Positions 11,237-24,062 of a stretch of DNA of 64,000 bases are shown in pieces. Below the pieces are notes generated by a model. That model was not told the origin of the DNA. It saw only the letters and a program-made list of their open reading frames with translations, and did not search any database. The DNA is from Uloborus plumipes. Its lineage: Eukaryota; Arthropoda; Arachnida; Araneae; Uloboridae. Where the stretch lies: contig JAXGGA010001674.1 of the NCBI GenBank assembly GCA_038373865.1, positions 80,099-144,098 of the forward strand, written 5' to 3'. Position 1 is the stretch's first letter. Each line of letters begins with the position of its first letter. The translations under genes and the position numbers were made by a program.

Positions 11237-12385
11237 TTAAACATATTCATGTTTGTTCACTACTTTTTAGACCATCACAAGCAACAGAACTTAGTATTTA
11301 AATAAATAGAATCTAAAAAATATCATTTTTTTCCTATACAGTTTTATTCAAAAATTCAAAAAAATATGATCCCATTGAGATCCCAATCTAAAAATTCGTA
11401 CAAACATAGATGAAATACACAAAAATTTTTGAGAATTTTTTCAAAAAAATTAATTATATGTTTTTCGAGAAATTTAAATTTGAAATTTAAATTTCATTTT
11501 TTGAAAATGAAAATTTTTATCAAATTAGTCATGTTGCATATCAAATTAAGCGGCAACTAACGTACTTTAAAATGCCATTTACCAAATCGTTCTATCTATA
11601 TTTGGTGCCGAGTTATGGTCCCTTTTATGTACCCTTATCCATGGAAAAACGAGGGTTTTTCCAAAGTTCAAAGTCTCATAAATGAAAAAATAATAGAGAT
11701 AAAAATCCAAAAATTGAGACTTTTGATTACCTCAAGGGGTACAATTGATGAGCCAAATGTGAAATAAATACAAAAATGTAAGGTAAAAAACGTTGGATCA
11801 CTTGACATGGTAAAACCCAGAAGGTTTTTAGTATGTTGCTTTCTTCCTGTTCTAACTGCCTATGAAAATAGATGTTCCGCATTTATTACCATTAGCACCA
11901 GTTTATAATTGAAGGGCTCGGACGTAAATAGTGGTATCTGAAAAAATTGTAAAACTCGAATCATTTGGTGAAAACAATGGTATGTGAGCATATGAACAGA
12001 AATATTACAGGGTTTAAGGATAAACACATCCCTTAATAATAGTCCAGTGAATTAAGGTATAAAAATAGGCTTTGTCGCAACTAATTTAGGGAAAGCTGAA
12101 TTTTTGTAGGATGTTAGTACATCGAGTGTACACTAAAAAAACACTAAGTTCCGACCTCTACCCCTCTTGCTTTCCCCCCACCCCCTCCGAAACATTGCTA
12201 AAGCATTAATATTATTTTACGCTTTTCGTGTTGAAACTAATTTAGGGAAAACTGAATTTTTGCAGGATGTTAGTACACCGAGTGTACACTGTACACTAAA
12301 AAAACACAAAGTCCCGACACCTACTGCTCTTGCTTCCCTCTCCCACACCCGCTCCGAAACATTACAAGAGCAGTACTTGTCCTTA

Positions 12386-14096
12386 CCAGGAAAGTACTCG
12401 ACTTAAGTAATAATGAAAAAAGTTAAAAATGGTACCATTCGAAAGAGCATACTGAGACATGTCTTAGACCCAAAGATCAAGTGCCCTCGTCCCCTCGTTT
12501 TCGAGATAAGGGGTCGTAAAGTCGGCCGAAAAGTAGCCAAATATGAAGACTTGGCAAGAAATTGAAGCTACCTCCCGATTCTCCCTTCCGCTGCTTGCTT
12601 GACATCGCATCATTTCCATGTTTGGTCATTCGCAAAGAAAGTAAAAGATGGTTTACGTTAACCCCTTACTTGCATGAGCTAAAATAAAGAATGCTGATCA
12701 AGACTATGATGTGGAAAGCAGAGAGCTTTATCCAGAGGAACGAAAACTTTACAAAGAAGTTAAAGTTTTATCTTTTTACTATTGTTAACAATATATTTTA
12801 GAATTTTAGTTATTTTAAGTTTTTTTACTGAACTAAGTTGTATGTGTTAATTATTATAACTTAAAATATATTGCACGTGTTTCTAAATGAATAATTGGGA
12901 ATAATTAAATAAGTATGAAAAGCAGCTAATATGAGCTCATGTACAAAAAATGAAATAAATAATCTTTGGGGTAGAAATTAAATTGTCATGGATTAAGGTA
13001 TCAGTTCTTACTTCAAAAAAAAATCGATGCAAGAAGTTTCACTATCTGCCAATTCTTAGCAAAAACATTTATTTTTTTTAAATTGAAATCGAGAAAAAAT
13101 AAATTTCAATTTTAAAAAGAAAACGAATTAGTAAATATCAATAGCTGCAAAATTATCTCCATGTCGGAAATTACATCAAGGGTAGAGGGAAATAATTATT
13201 TCCATTCTTAAAATATACTAATAGAATCGTCATTCATTGTAAAAAACCCTGCCGTTCAAACAAAATGGGTCACTGTAGCGAAAAGTCTCTATAACGTAAA
13301 TGTAAAACATATTGCATGTTAATTTCGTACTGTTTAAAAACACCGGAATGACTTTTTCTAGTTCTGCGTACGTTCAACGGGTAAGAAGAGACTAACAAAA
13401 TTGTAAATCAATACAAGTTTTAGCTTACTTTTCTGTAAAAGTAGTAAATAGGTGGAAAAATTCATGAAAGAATACACTGAAAAAAAAAACACTCAAAACA
13501 ATTGAGTCGAGAAAGCACAACTTAATAAAAATAATTAAATACACAGAGAAATTTAAAATAGGAAAGTTGGGTTTTGAGCTGCGGAAACTGTGACCTGTCA
13601 GTCTGTTTATTGGTCAGTTTTTCTGATCGGGGGGATCAGAAAAACCCCCTACAAGAACTTTTGAGTGCATAGTCCCATTCGAATTTTTTTTTTTGATCGA
13701 AAGATCTCAGTGAGGACAATACACTCCCATATTTGACTTCTTGATTTGAATAATATTTCATTCAATTTCGAATTTCCGGTTTTTACCCCTGTCCTCACTT
13801 ATAACTTTTGAAGGAGCAAGTTCGATTCGAGCGAACATTTTTTTTTTCGAAATATCTCAGAGAAAACACCTCATTTCTGTTTGATTTTTTTTATTTGAAC
13901 ACATTTTCATTAAATTTTGAGCATTTTTTCTTTTTCGAAAGACCATTCTTACATACCCAGTGATGCAATTGACGAAAATGTTTAGGTGAACTCGCTTTGA
14001 GTTATAGGGGACCCACCAAAGGAAAAGTGGTTTGAATTTTTAAAATTAAAAACCCTAAATATAACCCCCCCCCCCCCCATACTACACAATTGTACG

Positions 14097-14141
<45 letters not shown>

Positions 14142-14616
14142 AGGAGGTTCAGTTGTCACCTCCTGGGCCCCTTAAACAATTGACCTGCTTTAATAGCACA
14201 TAGTAAGATAAAATTTAATTTTGATGTGTTGTTTAAAATTGTTTTTTCTCTTTAAAAAGCTCTCTGCTTTTCATGTCATAGGCTTGATAGTAGCTTTTTG
14301 CTATAACTCGCACAGGTAAAGTTCATGATTATTGTAAAGCCGTCTTTCAAAAGCTTTCAATGTGACCAAAAATGGGAATCAGGCTTCCCGTTGGACGCAA
14401 ATAGGGTAATCGCACCGCAGCTTCCAGTTTCATTATAACTCGCTAAAATTGGCGATTTTTCAAAAAAAAAAAATTAGCCGACTTTAGGACCTTATATTTC
14501 GATAACGGGGGCGTGAGGGCAAAAACGCGTGCGTCCAGACACATATTTTACCATGCTCTTTCGATTGGCACTCATTAAAAAAAAATTCATTATTCCATGA
14601 TCGCGTACTTTCCTGG
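12386..14616. mobile_element. CCAGGAAAGTAC-family TIR element, copy A, TTA TSD
   Basis: The ends are CCAGGAAAGTAC and GTACTTTCCTGG, flanked by TTA at 12383-12385 and 14617-14619. The imperfect inverted repeat extends inwards about 300 bp and includes 'cgaaagagca' and 'cgagataaggggtc' against the right-arm counterparts. The interior includes a C14 tract and a poly-A of about 37 at 14104-14140, followed by 'caggaggttcagttgtcac'. No transposase is visible. A second copy lies at 19045-24547. The 3-bp TTA duplication would fit PIF/Harbinger, but the terminus is not typical of that group. Confidence 0.7.
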
Positions 14617-14619
14617 TTA

Positions 14620-14951
14620 GTATGTACAATTTATCACAGTATAAAACCCTAGATGAAGTCGCATATTTTAAGATTTTAAGTATAAGCAACTGATCGCCAA
14701 AATGTCCCTTAAGTCAACTTTTGATTTAGCAAAACTTCCACCAACTTCAGATGCCACTCATTAGCATTGTTTTAGGCTTTTACCAAAGATTTAAACTTGG
14801 TTAGGCTTTAGACTTCCACCACAAGAGTGTGGTTGGCAATATACTTCAAGAAACACACTGATTTCTAAGCCCATGATGACTATCCCTGCTCCAAGTGACC
14901 TTCTCCTATTAATATCTTGTAATTATAAAAAACATTGTATGCTGCAAACTA
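14620..14951. other. No recognised feature
   Basis: AT-rich sequence between copy A of the CCAGGAAAGTAC family and the hAT element. I see no open frame or repeat that I can support. Confidence 0.3.
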
Positions 14952-15017
14952 GCTGTCGTCAGGGCCGAATTTAGCTCTTTGCCGCCCCTAGGCAGACTTA
15001 AATCTGCCGCCCTCCTC

Positions 15018-15018
<1 letters not shown>

Positions 15019-15090
<72 letters not shown>
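15019..15090. repeat. (AT)n microsatellite, about 70 bp
   Basis: An uninterrupted AT dinucleotide run just inside the left end of the hAT element. Any ORF made of alternating I and Y here is an artefact. Confidence 0.95.
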
Positions 15091-15093
<3 letters not shown>

Positions 15094-15749
15094 GTATTAT
15101 TATTACTAGTTTTCCAGGCAATCTATAAGATGATTGTAATCTCTACGCAAGCTTTAAATCTGTAAGAGGCTTGGAGAATTATGTTACTATTTTTTGTTCC
15201 TTTCAAAAGCTTGGTGAATTAAAATACTTTTTGTTTTCAACAATTATTTTCTGCGTTTCAGTATTAAGGGTCTAAATAGTATTGAGGGCCTCCTATTTTA
15301 AAAATTTTCATGAGGCAAAGATAAAGGTTACAAGTTAAAATTCACAAAGACAGAGTTCGGTTCATTTTTTCGTTTACAAAAGTATTAGGACATAAACACG
15401 TTTTTTCAAAGGAAAACAATATTCAATGCTAGCAAAACATCTTTAGAGATTAACGCTAAGCCAGAATGCAGTTTGTTAATGCGTTATCTTGTTAATGAGT
15501 TTTTAATTAACATTCAAATGCAATATACATAAATTGTAACAATCCAGTTCTTGCGTTTTGAAACGAAACTTATAATGAAAAAAACAAAAAACAAAAAAAA
15601 AAAAACAATACATATTGAAATTCAAACAAATATTTTAAAGTAGGCAAAGTAAAAATAATTGAACTGTGATCTTCATGATGATGGCTTGCGCGAAAAAGTC
15701 AGTCTGCAGTGATTCAAAGCAAATGTAATATTTTGCACTTCCACTTTCA

Positions 15750-17445
15750 GAGCAAGAATCTGAGAAACTGTCACGCCTAGTATTATGGGGTGATTCTTGA
15801 CATCTCAGATTTTTTCCGAAAAATTACCAAATGTTTATTATCTTATTGAAAGACCAAATCCAGAACGTTTTGTTCTAAAGTTGAGTTGTTTAGTTTTTAT
15901 GGATCCCTAAAGGTGAAGGAAGGTGCGGCATCAAAAATTAAGAGGATTTTCAAGACATGGAAGTTGCTGTGAGCCAAAACTCTTACCAGGAGCTGTTGAA
16001 CTCCAATTTTCTTTTTGTATATGGAACACAGAAGGTTGAAACTTTACAAAATGAACGTTAAATTTGAGGTAAGTTGTTGCCGTAAGGTCAGTGAAGGCCC
16101 TCAAAACAAGGCATTTTTGACGTTTTTCAGCATTTTTGAGGTCCAAAAACAGTTTGTACATTTCAGTAACCACGGCAAAAGTAGTGTCGTTTGAAAGACC
16201 AGTGTTTTAAAATAATGTATAACAACCGAGGAAAGTTCAACGTGCTTTTAGTTGCGTTAGACCGAAGTATGAAAAATCATATTTTACCGATATTCAAACG
16301 GTCATAACTTCCTCTGCCAACAACATATTGAAATATTTTTTTTGCCAACGTCATACTCTATTCTTTGTCTTAACAGAACAGTTGAGTTCTTTGAGGTAGA
16401 AATGCTTAAAATTTTTTTACAAAAAATGCGCAGGCAAAAATACATCTTTTCCCTGAGGTTCTATTCTTCCTGATGAGCTCCAGAGGGACCTTCTCTGGCC
16501 TTCTCTGAGTTCAGGGAAGATCTTTAGAGTGTTTGATGTACTTCGTCGCTGCCGTAAGCTAAAAATTAAGAGCAAGAATCTGAGAAACTCACGCCTAGCA
16601 TTATGAGGTGATTCATGACCTCTCAGATTTTCTCCCCAAAATTACCAAATGTTTATTATCTTATTGAAAGACCAAATCCAGAATGTTTTGTTCTAAAGTT
16701 GAGTTGTTTAGTTTTTATGGACCCCTAAAGGTGAAGGTGCGGCATCAAAAATTAAGCGGATTTTCAAGACATGGAAGTTGCTGTGAGCCAAAACTCTTAC
16801 CAGGAATTGTTGAGCTCCAACTTTCTTTTTGTATATGGAATATAAAAGGTTGAAACTTTACAAAATTAATGTAAAATTTGTGGTAAGTTGTTGCCATAAG
16901 ATCAGTGAAGGCCCTCAAAACAAGGCATTTTTGACGTTTTTCAGCATTTTTGAGGTCCAAAAACAATTTGTACATTTCAGTTGCCACGGCAAAAGTAGTG
17001 TCGTTTGAAAGACCAGTGTAAGCACTTTAAAATAATGTATAAATAACCGGGGAAAGTTCAACGTGCTTTTAGTTGCGTAAGGACGAAATATGAAAAATGT
17101 CATATTTTACCGATACTGACCTTACGGCAACAACTTACCACAAATTTAACATTCATTTTGTAAAGTTTCAACCTTTTATATTCCATATACAAAAAGAAAA
17201 TTGGAGTTTAACAATTCTTGGTAAGAGTTTTGGCTCACAGCAACTTCCATGTCTTGAAAATCCGCTTAATTTTTGATGCCGCACCTTCACCTTTAGGGAT
17301 TCATAAAAACTAAAAAACTCAACTTTAGAACAAAACGTTCTGGATTTGGTCTTTCAATAAGATAATATACGTTTGGTAATTTTTTGGAAAAAATCTGAGA
17401 CGTCATGAATCACAGGCGTGACACTCTCTCAGATTCTTGCTCTTA
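15750..17445. repeat. Two direct and one inverted copy of a ~500-bp unit inside the hAT element
   Basis: Units beginning 'agagcaagaatctgagaaac' occur at about 15750 and 16570 in the same orientation. A third, inverted, ends at about 17444 with 'cagattcttgctctta'. Each carries 'tggatttggtctttcaataa' or its complement and 'ggcatcaaaaattaa'. The similar minus-strand ORFs at 15931-16173 and 16745-16987 are copies of this repeat with no recognised domain. Copies 1 and 3 could be the arms of a palindromic element, with copy 2 a later duplication. Confidence 0.6.
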
Positions 17446-17660
17446 AGCTGAGTACCGGAAGTCCGCCACATTGGATTCTCTGTGGTTTCGGCGATTTTGG
17501 TCAAGTCCAATAATTTGGAATCATCGTCGCTGTATCGAGGAAAAAAACAATAAATAAATAATAAAAAAAAAGATTGAAGTAAAATTTGCCGCCCCTGAAA
17601 ATTTGCCGCCCTAGGCAGCTGCCTACTTTGCCTATTGGGAAATTTGGCCCTGGCTGTCGT

Positions 17661-18000
17661 AAAGCTGGGTTCGATTGCACGTCTATGTGTGGAAACTGTA
17701 GTAGAATGCATTGTAACAACATTTCGGACCAAGTAAATGAAATGTTAGACGGTGACCACCAATAAAGGAATAATTGTTGTTATCATTACTTAATGCTTTT
17801 TCTTTTTATTAAATGCAACTTGTTTTTCAGAAACGAATTGCCTAGTTGTAACATTTCGCAAAACAACGAGTCACACGGATAAGTTTCAAGAGCGAGATGC
17901 GGCCAGAAGGTCGTAGGCAGGGCTCCAGGGGTTTATAATTTTGTAAGAAGTGAAATAAAAACGGAAAGCCCCGGCATCATTAGTGTTCAAGCTGTAAGCT
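17661..18000. other. No recognised gene
   Basis: Includes 'gctgggttcgattgcacg' near 17664, which resembles a Pol III B box, but no matching A box or tRNA fold is evident. The rest is unremarkable. Confidence 0.25.
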
Positions 18001-20324
18001 TATAATCATAGTCTGCTCTTGCAACGTTTCGGGGCGGGTGCGGGGGGGGGGGAAGAAATAGGGGTGGGAATCGGGATTTAGTGTTTTTTTTTAGTGTATA
18101 CATTGTATACTAACATCTGGAAACAAATCAGATTTCCCCCAATTAGTTGCGACATGCAAAGCGTATAATTATAGTATTGCTCTTGTAATGTTTCGGGGGG
18201 GGGGGAGCAAGAGGGGTAAGGATCGGGACTTTGTGCTTTTAGTGCATACTTTGTATACTAGCATCTTTAAAAAAAATCAGCCTTCCCCTAATTAGTTGTG
18301 ATACGAAAAGCGTATGACCTACGATACTGCTCTTGCAATGTTTCGTAGTGGGTGGGGGGAAAAGCAAGAGCAGTAGAGGTCGGGACTTTGTGTTTTTTTA
18401 GTGTACACTCGGTGTACTAACATCCTGCAAAAATTCAGTTTTCCCTAAATTAGTTTCGATACGAAAAGCGTATAATCATAGTAGTGCTTTTGCAATGTTT
18501 CGGAGGGGGTGGGGGTGGGAAGCAAGAGGGGTGGGAGTCGGGACTTTTTTTTTGGGGGGGGGGGGGCACACTCGGTGTACTAACATTCCGTAAAAATTCA
18601 GCTTCCCCTAAATTAGTTGCGACACGATGTCTTTATTGACTGGACTATAACGTACTTTCACACACGCACTTTGTTCTTAAAATAAAAATACTTCCGGTAG
18701 TATTTTTTCGAAATTTTCACAAGCCATACCTTTGATTTTAAAAATGCAGTTACCACAATTTACACCCGAGCCCTTCAATTCTTGTAAAAAAATATATTTG
18801 TGTACCGCGACATACTTCGTAAAATCCCTCATCGCATTCCTATTCTATTCAACTTATTAGGTCTTGTGAAAAAATATCGTCTGCTTTATAAAACTAATGC
18901 TGTTAAAAAAGAAAAATTAACATCTAGCAAGGAAAAACGAAAAACAATAAATTGCCATGGATTTTTAATGATCGTCTGCGTAAATTTATTTTGATCACAT
19001 TTTGTTAACATATTTGGCAATTAGATAAGAGGTATTGTTACTGACCAGGAAAGTACTCGACTTAAGTAATAATGAAAACGGTTTAAAATAGTATCATTTA
19101 AAAGAGCATAATGCGACATGTTTTTGACCCAAAGATCAAGTGTCTTCGTCCCCTCGTTTTCGAGATAAGGGGTCTCAAAGTTGACCGAAAAGTCGCCAAA
19201 TTTGAAGATTTGGCCAGAAATTGAAGCTACCTCTCGATTCCCAATCCCGCCGCCTGCTAGGCATCGTATCATTTCCATATTTGGTCATTTGTAAAGAAAG
19301 TAAAAGATGTTTTACGTTAACCCTTTACTTGTGTGCGCTAAAATAAAGAATGATCATCAAGACTATGATGAGGAAAGCAAAGGGTTTTATTAAAAAATAC
19401 TTTGCCGTACCTATCCTGGTTTAGGTATTATATGCCCAAGTATCAAAAATATTTTTAACATTACGGGACGTTTTTTTTTTTTTTTTCAGTTCAATTGTGA
19501 AGCAACGGCTGAAGCAAATTTAAAACGATTTGGTATACTAAGTTAAATGATGTTACTGATCACAAATATGCGATAAAAAAGGGGTTTTTTCTCCCCTTTT
19601 GAAGTTGATGCCTTTTAAAGTTGATGCCGATTTTTATATGAAGACGACTCCTTAACAACACTTTACCAATAGAAATTTGTAGAGCACATTATTCCTGAAA
19701 AAATAACATATTACACGTGTCTCTAGTGCTAATAGTCTTCGAATACGAGCGAGTGTTTCGTTTTTTTTTCTATGACTGTACAACGTATTTCATGTTTATT
19801 TCGTAGTGTTTAAAAACACTTGAATAACGTTTACTAGTTTTGCTTTATGGTCAACGGGTAAGAAAAGACTAACAAAATTGTAAATAAATACAAGTTTTAG
19901 CTTACTTTTCTATAAAGCAGAAAATAGGTGAACAAAATCATGAAAGAAGGCTTGTTCGTTGAACTGTGTGCCTGTCAGTCCGTCTATTGGTCGGTTCTTC
20001 TGCCCCCCCCCCCGCAATAACTTTTGACTGCATAGTCCGATTCGGATGTTTTGTTTTGATCGAAAGATCTCAATAAGGACAACACACCCCCACAGTCGAC
20101 TTTTTGATTTGAATAAAATTTCATTCAGTTTCGATTTTTTCGATTTTTTTCCCTGTCGTCCCTTACAACTTTTGATGGAAGAAGTCCGATTCGAGCGAAC
20201 ATTTTTTTTCAAATATCACAGAGAAAATAACTCATTTCTGTTTGATTTTTTTTATTTGAACAATTTTTCATTAAATTTTGAGCAGTTAACCCCCACCCCC
20301 CCTGCCTCCTACTAAAACTTATTG

Positions 20325-23300
20325 TATCGAGTTGGTAAAAAATTGTATTTTGGCAAATATTGACCATTCGTTATCAGCTTGTATCTGCTGAAAGAATGTT
20401 TTTCTGAAGCTGATTCTTTCCTCGTTTGTAGCCTGATAGTTCGTCCGAAAGGTGTGAAAGTGGCATCCTGATAGCTCAAATAATTGCTGAATTATACGAG
20501 TTGAAATTCCAGTCAAATTTCTTTTTTCTCAATTTTGTTTCAATTTCAAATAGCAATATCTCAAAAGGGTCATCTTAAATTTACATTTTCTTTACATCAT
20601 TGGAAAGAACGCACTTTTTTTGACTAAAAAACGTTATTTTTATTTTTGAGACAAACCAGTTTCCAGGGGATATTGCAGATCAAAAATGTGTACGTCATTC
20701 AACGTGAAATTAAAGAAAAAAAGACATCGACCTCAAAAGTTGATGTTAATTACTTCTATTAAAATTTACAGGAGCTATTGCACTTATGTTCTAATGAAAA
20801 AACTTTTTTTTAGATATTTTTGAACTTTACTTTTTGTGTGCGCATCCGTAAAAACTCAAGAAATGACAAAAATTATAGTTTCGTTTTTAACAAAAATAAT
20901 TATGTTCTTATAGCTGCTACACTGCGACGCAAAAGTTTAGACAAAATGCAAATATGTGAATAAAAAGAAAACTATTCAACGAAATGCTTTCAAATTTCTA
21001 CTGCAGGTACACAATATGGTCCCAAATACGTGTTTGGAGTTATTATAACTATAGCTGGAATCAAATTTTGGATATTACAAAAGACATTTTTTTACATTGT
21101 TGCAAAAGTTTAGACAATAGTCAGATTTTATGCAAATATCCCTTGAAATGTGATTGGTGGAGGAAATGCGGGACTGTATTATTCATTTATAAAGTGCAGA
21201 GATTGCTGAATAAATAATCAAAATCTCAAAAGCTCTTTAGTTCTCGTGTAAAGAATATGAGAAAGTTTGGAAGCCGAAATTTGAAAATGAACCTACTTTA
21301 TTAATTTTTTGTCTTTTAAATTGGCTATAGTATGGTAGTACATTGTTTTTTACTTTGTGGAGAGCAAATTCAAACATGCGTATCGATTCAAAAGTCCAAG
21401 AAAAATTATATTTCTTAAGGAATTGAAAAAACGGCGCAGACTGACGATTCACCCCTTAATCCTACAAAACTTCAACTTGGGTCAAAAACAGCACGTGACA
21501 GCATAAGTAGATGAACAACTGAATCGGAATGCATAAAAGAAACAAAGAATTGTGCTTGAGCCTTTTCAGACAGAGTATCCCAAATAAGCCAGATTTTATT
21601 GGTAAAAGCAGCACAACATATGATCATTGGATATTTCTCAAGTCCCGCGAAAAGAATTATAATCCATCTAGGCCATCCCAATTTTAATAATTTTTATCAA
21701 AGAAAGTACCATTCATTTTTTAGTCACGATGATACATATAATGCTTTTCACATTAAAATCTAGCATATTTGGGATACTCTTTCCCAAAAGGCTCACGCAC
21801 AATTCTTTGTTTTTTTTTATGCATTCCGATTCAGTTGTTCATCTACTTATGCTGTCACGCGCTGTTTTTGACCCAAGTTGAAGTTTTGTAGGATTAAGGG
21901 GCGAATCGTCAGTCTGAGCCGTTTTTTCAATTCCTTCATCCTTAAGAAATATAATTTTTCTTGGACTTTTTGATCGATACGCTTGTCTGAATTTGCTCTC
22001 CACAAAGTAAAAAACAATGTACTACCATACTAAAGCCGATTTAAAAGACAAAAAATTAATAAAGTAGGATCATTTTCAAATTTCAGCTTCCAAACTTTCT
22101 CATCTACTTTACACGAGAACTAAAGAGCTTTTGAGATTTTGATTATTTATTCAGCAATCTCTGCACTTTATAAATGAATAACATAGTCCCGCATTTCCTC
22201 CACCAATCACATTTCAAGGGATATTTGCATAAAATCCGACTATTGTCTAAACTTTTGCAACAATGTAAAAAAATGTCTTTTGTAATATCCAAAATTTGAT
22301 TCCAGTTATAGTTATAAGAACTCCAGACACGTATTTGGGACCATATTGTGTACCTGCAGTAGAAATTTGAAAGCATTTCGTTGAATAGTTTTCTTTTTAT
22401 TCACATATTTGCATTTTGTCTAAACTTTTGCATCGCAGTGTATAAGAGCTTAAGTCTTTTCCTATGTGTTATTTTTAAGTTCTTGAAACAGAATTTCGGA
22501 TGACATTTCACTTGGCAAGGTTGTAGGTCAGTAATGTTTCAAGGTCATAAAAAACGTTTTCCCAATTTTCTTCATTTTTGTTTATGGGTAAATTGCAATC
22601 ATAGGCTGAATATCTAGACACATCCTCGGCAGTATAAAGAATGGGTTTTCAATTACTACTTATCATATTTTCAATTACTATTGTTATCATTTACATTGGT
22701 GGAAATAATTGCAATATTCAATTCTATCGAAAACTTTCGCTATCGCTTTTTAGAGTAACGGCTTTGTAGTCCCATTATACATATTTTTTATCTTGTACTC
22801 ACCATATAAACTATTTTATTTGTTATTTATCTCATTTATTAATTATTTTTATTTTTTGGAAAAGGAAACAATGCTTTTTATGAATTTAAAATATTAATGA
22901 CACCTTGCCAAGTGACATATTATCCGAAATTCTGTTTCAAGAGCTTAGAAAGAACACATCGTAAAACACTCAAGCTCTTATAGCAGCTATAAGAAGATAA
23001 TTATTTTTGTTAAAAACGAAACTTTAATTTTTGCCATTTATTGAGTTTTTATATATGCGCACAGAAAAACTAAAGTTCAAAAATATCTAAAAAAGGGTTT
23101 TTTCATCAGAACATAAGTACAATAGCTCCTGTAAATTTTAATAGAACAAATTGACATCAACTTTTGAGGTCTATGTCTTTCTTTCTTTGATTTCACGTTG
23201 AATGACGTACACAAGTTTGATCTGCAATATCCCCTTGAAACTAGTTTGTCTCAAAAATAAAAATAACGTTTTTCAGTTAAGAAAAGTGTGTTCTTTCCAA

Positions 23301-23906
23301 TGATGTAAAGAAAATTGAAATTCAAGATGACACTTTTGAGATATTGCCCTTTGAAATTGAGACAAAATTGAGAAAAAAGAAATTTCAACTCGCATAATTC
23401 AGCAATTATTTGAGCTATCAAGATGCCACTTGTGCACCTTTTGGACGAACTAACAGGCTACAAACGAGGAAAGAATTAGCTTCAGAAAGTCATTCTCTCA
23501 TCATATACAAGCTGATAACGTATGGTCAATATTTGCCGAAATACGATTTTTTACCAACTTTGGCAGCGAGTTGCAAACAATCTACAGTGCATGGAGCTTT
23601 TGTTACACAAGAAGGCTATTCTATCCAAAAACAGTTATCAGAATCACTAAATTTGAGCTTGATAATCGTCTTAGGTCGCGAGCAATAAGAGCACAAACTT
23701 GACGATTTGGTTATTTTTTTTCAAGACACGAAAAAGAGGCCTCTATAAAATAATTTTTATTGGCTAAACCATAAGGCTTATGGAGGTATAATTTGGTATG
23801 GTTTCATGCAAGTCTTATATGTACATACAAAAAAAATTTCATAAAAATCGGAGATGGTCGAGTGCGGATTTTCTCGAAATTTGGGACACTTGACATGGAA
23901 TGACCC
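20325..23906. mobile_element. Palindromic element nested in copy B, left end incomplete
   Basis: Sequence from about 20330 to 20928, continuing at 22441-22555, is matched in reverse complement by about 22890-23575; the loop is near 22560-22890. The right end (23887-23906) is the complement of GGGTCATTCCATGTCAAGTG, tying it to the 8.27-11.82 kb family. No matching left terminus is visible at 20284-20325, so that end is truncated or rearranged. Mirror-image ORFs (20319-20516 minus, 23410-23688 plus) come from the palindrome and carry no known domain. Confidence 0.65.
20930..22440. mobile_element. 1.5-kb palindromic MITE with CACTGCGACGCAAAAGTTTA ends, TA TSD
   Basis: The ends CACTGCGACGCAAAAGTTTA and CACTGCGATGCAAAAGTTTA (reverse complement of the right end) continue as a long inverted repeat with a loop near 21600-21770. 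It is flanked by TA at 20928-20929 and 22441-22442. The opposite arm of the host palindrome keeps the empty site (ctcttatagcagctataag near 22974-22992). Termini and TSD fit Tc1/mariner. The identical-looking ORFs at 20984-21217 (plus) and 22143-22376 (minus) are the two arms read in opposite directions, not genes. Confidence 0.82.
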
Positions 23907-24062
23907 TGATGCAATTCACAAAAATGTTTAGCGGAACTCAGCTTGAGTTATAGGGGACCCACTAAAAGAAAAGTGGTTTGAAAAAAAAATAAATTTTTCA
24001 TTTTGTACGATTAAAAAACCAAATATCACCCCCCCCCCCATACTACGAAATTGCACGTACAT

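Larger units (their letters stand above)
8272..11818. mobile_element. 3.5-kb palindromic foldback element, GGGTCATTCCACG family
   Basis: Sequence from 8272 rightwards is matched in reverse complement by sequence from 11818 leftwards across about 1.7 kb, with the loop near 10030-10460. Ends are GGGTCATTCCACGTCAAGTG and the reverse complement of GGGTTTTACCATGTCAAGTG. AGA flanks both sides (8269-8271 and 11819-11821), a possible 3-bp TSD. Interior arms are nearly identical over long stretches, for example around the two copies of 'gaaatttaaatttgaaattt'. There is no coding capacity; mirror ORFs on the two strands are by-products of the palindrome. The same terminus recurs at 23.9 kb and 49.36 kb. 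Confidence 0.75.
14960..17652. mobile_element. Non-autonomous hAT element, CAGGGCCGAATTT ends, 8-bp TSD
   Basis: The ends are CAGGGCCGAATTT and AAATTTGGCCCTG, an almost perfect 13-bp TIR. A perfect 8-bp direct repeat, gctgtcgt, flanks the element at 14952-14959 and 17653-17660. TIR form and TSD length are both diagnostic of hAT. Just inside each end are GCCGCCCTAGGCAG-type sequences. There is no transposase. The interior holds an AT dinucleotide run and a cluster of three repeat units. The minus-strand ORF around 17403-17732 crosses the right TIR and is not a gene. Confidence 0.85.
11889..18795. mobile_element. Composite foldback with tandem repeats in both arms
   Basis: The left end 'ttgaagggctcgg' near 11910 is matched in reverse complement by 'cgagcccttcaattc' near 18767. 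Inside each end lies a tandem repeat whose unit includes 'gtgtacactaaaaaaacac', 'agtcccgac', a poly-C/G tract and 'cgaaacatt': two units on the left (about 12080-12380) and four inverted units on the right (about 18000-18620). Terminal inverted repeats built of tandem repeats recall Foldback-type elements. The middle holds a TTA-TSD element, a hAT element and unassigned DNA. Whether the two arms are one element or two opposed copies is uncertain. Confidence 0.5.

Noticed and set aside
14909..15121. ORF with a long I/Y alternation
   Set aside because: Translation of an (AT)n microsatellite.
15931..16987. Two similar 80-residue minus-strand ORFs
   Set aside because: They lie in direct copies of a repeat unit inside a hAT element; similarity reflects the repeat, not a gene family.
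20984..22376. Two near-identical 77-residue ORFs on opposite strands
   Set aside because: They are the two arms of a palindromic MITE; the duplication explains the identity and no domain is present.
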